DNA of 64,000 nt, from the NCBI RefSeq assembly GCF_946151055.1, contig NZ_CAMGYZ010000010.1, positions 1 through 64,000 on the forward strand, read 5' to 3'. Shown in pieces: positions 62,642 to 64,000 of the stretch; position 1 is the first letter of the stretch, and every line of letters starts with the position of its first letter. A program made the position numbers and the translations under genes. Under the pieces are notes generated by a model. That model was not told where the DNA came from. It saw only the letters and a program-made list of their open reading frames with translations, and did no database searches. Origin of the DNA: Bacillus sp. Marseille-Q3570. Its GTDB lineage: Bacteria > Bacillota > Bacilli > Bacillales > Fictibacillaceae.

Positions 62642-63415
62642 ATGACTAAAACAGAGGAAATCGTTACATCATTGCTAAAAGCCCATGAGGAGAAAAAGCA
62701 GCTTTCTTCCATCGATACAGAAGGCTTTTCAACTGAAGAAGCGTTATATGAGGTTCAAGAGGAATTCATCCAGCGTTTGAGTGGTGACAAGGCTGATCCC
62801 GTTAAAGGGTACAAGATCAGTTTGACGAATAAAGGCCTGCAAAAGGTTTTCCATACCGATGCGCCTGTCTATGGGACATTAACGGATCAAACGGTGTTGA
62901 AAGATGGTGTGTTGAGCAAAAAAGAGTTCTTCGACCCGCTTGTCGAAGCCGAGCTGATGTTCATGATCAGAGAGGACATTCCGCCATCAGCGGATTCAGC
63001 AGAAATCCTTGAAAATTCTCTAATTGCACCTGGTTTTGAAATACCGGATTGCCGTATTGAAGATTGGTTTCCGAAAATCTCGATCGGTGAGTTGATCGCT
63101 GATAATGCAGTCACCGGTAAAGTGGTTGTGGGTGAACCGTTGAAAGTGACACCTGCAATCCCGTTGGACAACCTGTCTGTCAAGGTTTATCACAATGACG
63201 AAATAGTGGCAGAAGGACCGTCTGCTTATGTGCTGGATAACCCATTGAATGCTGTTGTCTGGCTGAAAGAAATGTTAGCTTCACAAGGCAAAAGCTTGAA
63301 AAAAGGAATGATCATATCTTCAGGCACCTTCTTCAGCCCATTTCCACTTGAAGTTGGAAAATACCGTGCCGTCTTCGATCATTTCGGTGAGGTTGAATTT
63401 GAAGTAGTAGATTAA
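62642..63415 (+). CDS. 2-keto-4-pentenoate hydratase / fumarylacetoacetase-family enzyme
   Basis: 257 residues of the MhpD branch. Visible are VKGYKISLTNKGLQK (substrate-binding Lys region), DPLVEAELMFMI (metal-binding Glu pair) and KKGMIISSGTFFSPFPLEVG (final family block). Such enzymes hydrate or decarboxylate 2-hydroxydienoates from aromatic or amide degradation. GAAAGGGTG lies upstream of the ATG. It is after the dctM terminator, so it may have its own promoter, but fits the same catabolic set with DUF2848 and nitrilase. Confidence 0.83.
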   Translation: MTKTEEIVTSLLKAHEEKKQLSSIDTEGFSTEEALYEVQEEFIQRLSGDKADPVKGYKISLTNKGLQKVFHTDAPVYGTLTDQTVLKDGVLSKKEFFDPLVEAELMFMIREDIPPSADSAEILENSLIAPGFEIPDCRIEDWFPKISIGELIADNAVTGKVVVGEPLKVTPAIPLDNLSVKVYHNDEIVAEGPSAYVLDNPLNAVVWLKEMLASQGKSLKKGMIISSGTFFSPFPLEVGKYRAVFDHFGEVEFEVVD

Positions 63416-63441
63416 GAGTAAGAGGTACATTCGCGTGAGTA

Positions 63442-63490
63442 GGGGCTGTCCTATAAAAGTGTCTGGCACTTTTGGGACAGTCCTTTTCGT
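63442..63490 (+). terminator. Terminator with GTGTCTGGCAC palindrome in loop
   Basis: GGGGCTGTCC pairs with GGGACAGTCC, enclosing AAAGTGTCTGGCACTTTT, then CCTTTT. Related in plan to 51063-51112. The rest of 63491-63728 holds part of a dispersed repeat (GCAGCTATGGCTCAGCCAAG, AGTTTTCTTTATG). Confidence 0.75.
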
Positions 63491-63728
63491 CGTTCTGTAA
63501 GAAAGTATAAGTGCAGCTATGGCTCAGCCAAGTTTTCTTTATGTGCTAGGAAAGCGGAGAGTGAACAGTTTATCGCTAGAAGTGAACAGATTGTTTCCAG
63601 TAGAAATTTGCGCACCAATCATTCTGAAATGGTGATTTTTCTATGAAAAATATTCCACTTTTGAAACCAAACAGCTGCTTGAACGTAAAAAAACCAAATG
63701 ATGGAGTATGTAAAAAGGGGAGCGGGAC

Positions 63729-63863
63729 ATGCGGGAACGTGTTAAGGATATAAAGAAGGACAGCTGGGTACCGGATTTATTATTCGCTATACCGGAACTT
63801 ATCATTTATCCGATAAAATGGCTGCTTCGAGGTATCTTGATGCTCATAAAGTTCTGGAACTAA
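63729..63863 (+). CDS. Small amphipathic membrane-associated protein, 44 residues
   Basis: A short gene too small for usual ORF cut-offs: starts MRERVKDIKKDSWVPDLLFA and ends RGILMLIKFWN at TAA 63861. AAGGGGAGCGGG precedes the ATG at good spacing. It has one hydrophobic helix with basic flanks. The next gene begins 17 bases later. Function unknown; the ribosome binding site and clean end make it credible. Confidence 0.6.
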   Translation: MRERVKDIKKDSWVPDLLFAIPELIIYPIKWLLRGILMLIKFWN

Positions 63864-63880
63864 AAGCGGGTATGCTTATG

Positions 63881-64000
63881 ATGAAAAGAATTCATATCAT
63901 CGGCTCTGTCGGAAGCGGGAAAACGACCCTCGCCAAAATCCTATCAAACCGATTGCGAATCCCGCACTATGAACTGGATAATGTTGTATGGAGAAGGACG
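63881..64000 (+). CDS. P-loop kinase, adenylate-kinase / FlaR-like (3' truncated by window edge)
   Basis: The first 40 residues are seen: MKRIHIIGSVGSGKTTLAKI contains the Walker A loop GSVGSGKTT, then LRIPHYELDNVVWRR, the L-D-N-V-x-W block of DNA-topology-modulation (FlaR)-type small kinases. Start may be ATG 63878 or 63872; the ribosome binding site is weak (AAAAGCGGG). The gene continues beyond the window. Confidence 0.75.
   Translation, partial: MKRIHIIGSVGSGKTTLAKILSNRLRIPHYELDNVVWRRT

Noticed and set aside
1-64000. Prophage, integrase, intact transposase, tRNA or rRNA genes
   Set aside because: No protein or RNA of these types was recognised on either strand; islands appear to be bounded by short repeats instead.

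Overview
The window is a chromosomal segment from a spore-forming member of the Bacillaceae (Firmicutes). The evidence is a gerA-type germination operon (gerA/gerC/gerB), a Cys/Ser/His-rich coat-like protein, a BceRS-BceAB bacitracin-type module, perfect or near-perfect CcpA (cre) boxes, strong GGAGG ribosome binding sites, and frequent TTG/GTG starts. The species cannot be fixed from the sequence. Base composition is mosaic: catabolic blocks of ordinary composition alternate with clearly AT-rich blocks (1-1.6 kb, 19.7-27 kb, 33.6-38.1 kb, 57.4-62.5 kb), which suggests repeated gene gain. No rRNA, tRNA, CRISPR array, intact IS element or prophage was seen.

Layout. 1-1.5 kb: the 3' part of an HpaII-type restriction endonuclease, then a HEPN-like protein and a small HTH-like protein, all very AT-rich. 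1.7-7.2 kb: an RpiR regulator, a fructose-family PTS IIABC and a GH38 mannosidase, forming a mannosylglycerate (mng-like) operon with a palindromic operator candidate and a cre box. 7.3-11.2 kb: a cupin, a DUF2277 protein, and a PadR/DUF1048/ABC-2 export module with shared operator repeats. 11.4-19.1 kb: Bce-like two-component and ABC module, MFS transporter, methyltransferase, aldo/keto reductase. 19.1-27 kb: an inverted-repeat element, two decayed genes, a DUF3231 protein, the germination operon, an AhpD-like protein and a NERD protein.

27-33.4 kb: YheO-like regulator, AbgT transporter and three metal-dependent amidohydrolases, a likely unit for uptake and hydrolysis of N-acyl or N-carbamoyl amino acids or dipeptides. 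33.4-38.2 kb: an AT-rich cassette bounded by a 90-bp direct repeat (89/90 identical). It holds a sigma-54 activator, a textbook -24/-12 promoter, a class II (degradative-type) HMG-CoA reductase, a small membrane protein and a TctA-like permease. I read it as a mevalonate uptake and catabolism island; this is the most novel item here. 38.2-41.8 kb: threonine aldolase, CBS-HEPN fusion protein, guanine deaminase and small proteins.

42.1-52.5 kb: a CitA/DcuS-type two-component system, a PepSY-like protein, an AraC regulator, the TctCBA tricarboxylate transporter with a perfect cre box, tricarballylate dehydrogenase (TcuA) and a DASS anion transporter. 52.5-57.3 kb: repeat DNA, a coat-like protein, a DctA/GltP symporter, 21-nt tandem repeats, CHRD, ParB-like and YczE-like proteins. 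57.4-63.4 kb: a GntR-regulated TRAP transporter operon with DUF2848, nitrilase-family and fumarylacetoacetase-family enzymes. The window ends in a P-loop kinase gene.

From 27.8 kb onward six different organic-anion uptake systems (AbgT, TctA-like, TctCBA, DASS, DctA, TRAP) sit next to matching catabolic enzymes and regulators, so this is a carboxylate-scavenging region. Short intergenic repeats of at least four families (a four-arm inverted repeat, the 90-bp repeat family, GTGCCTGGCAC repeats, and 21-nt tandem arrays) lie in the gaps between these modules.
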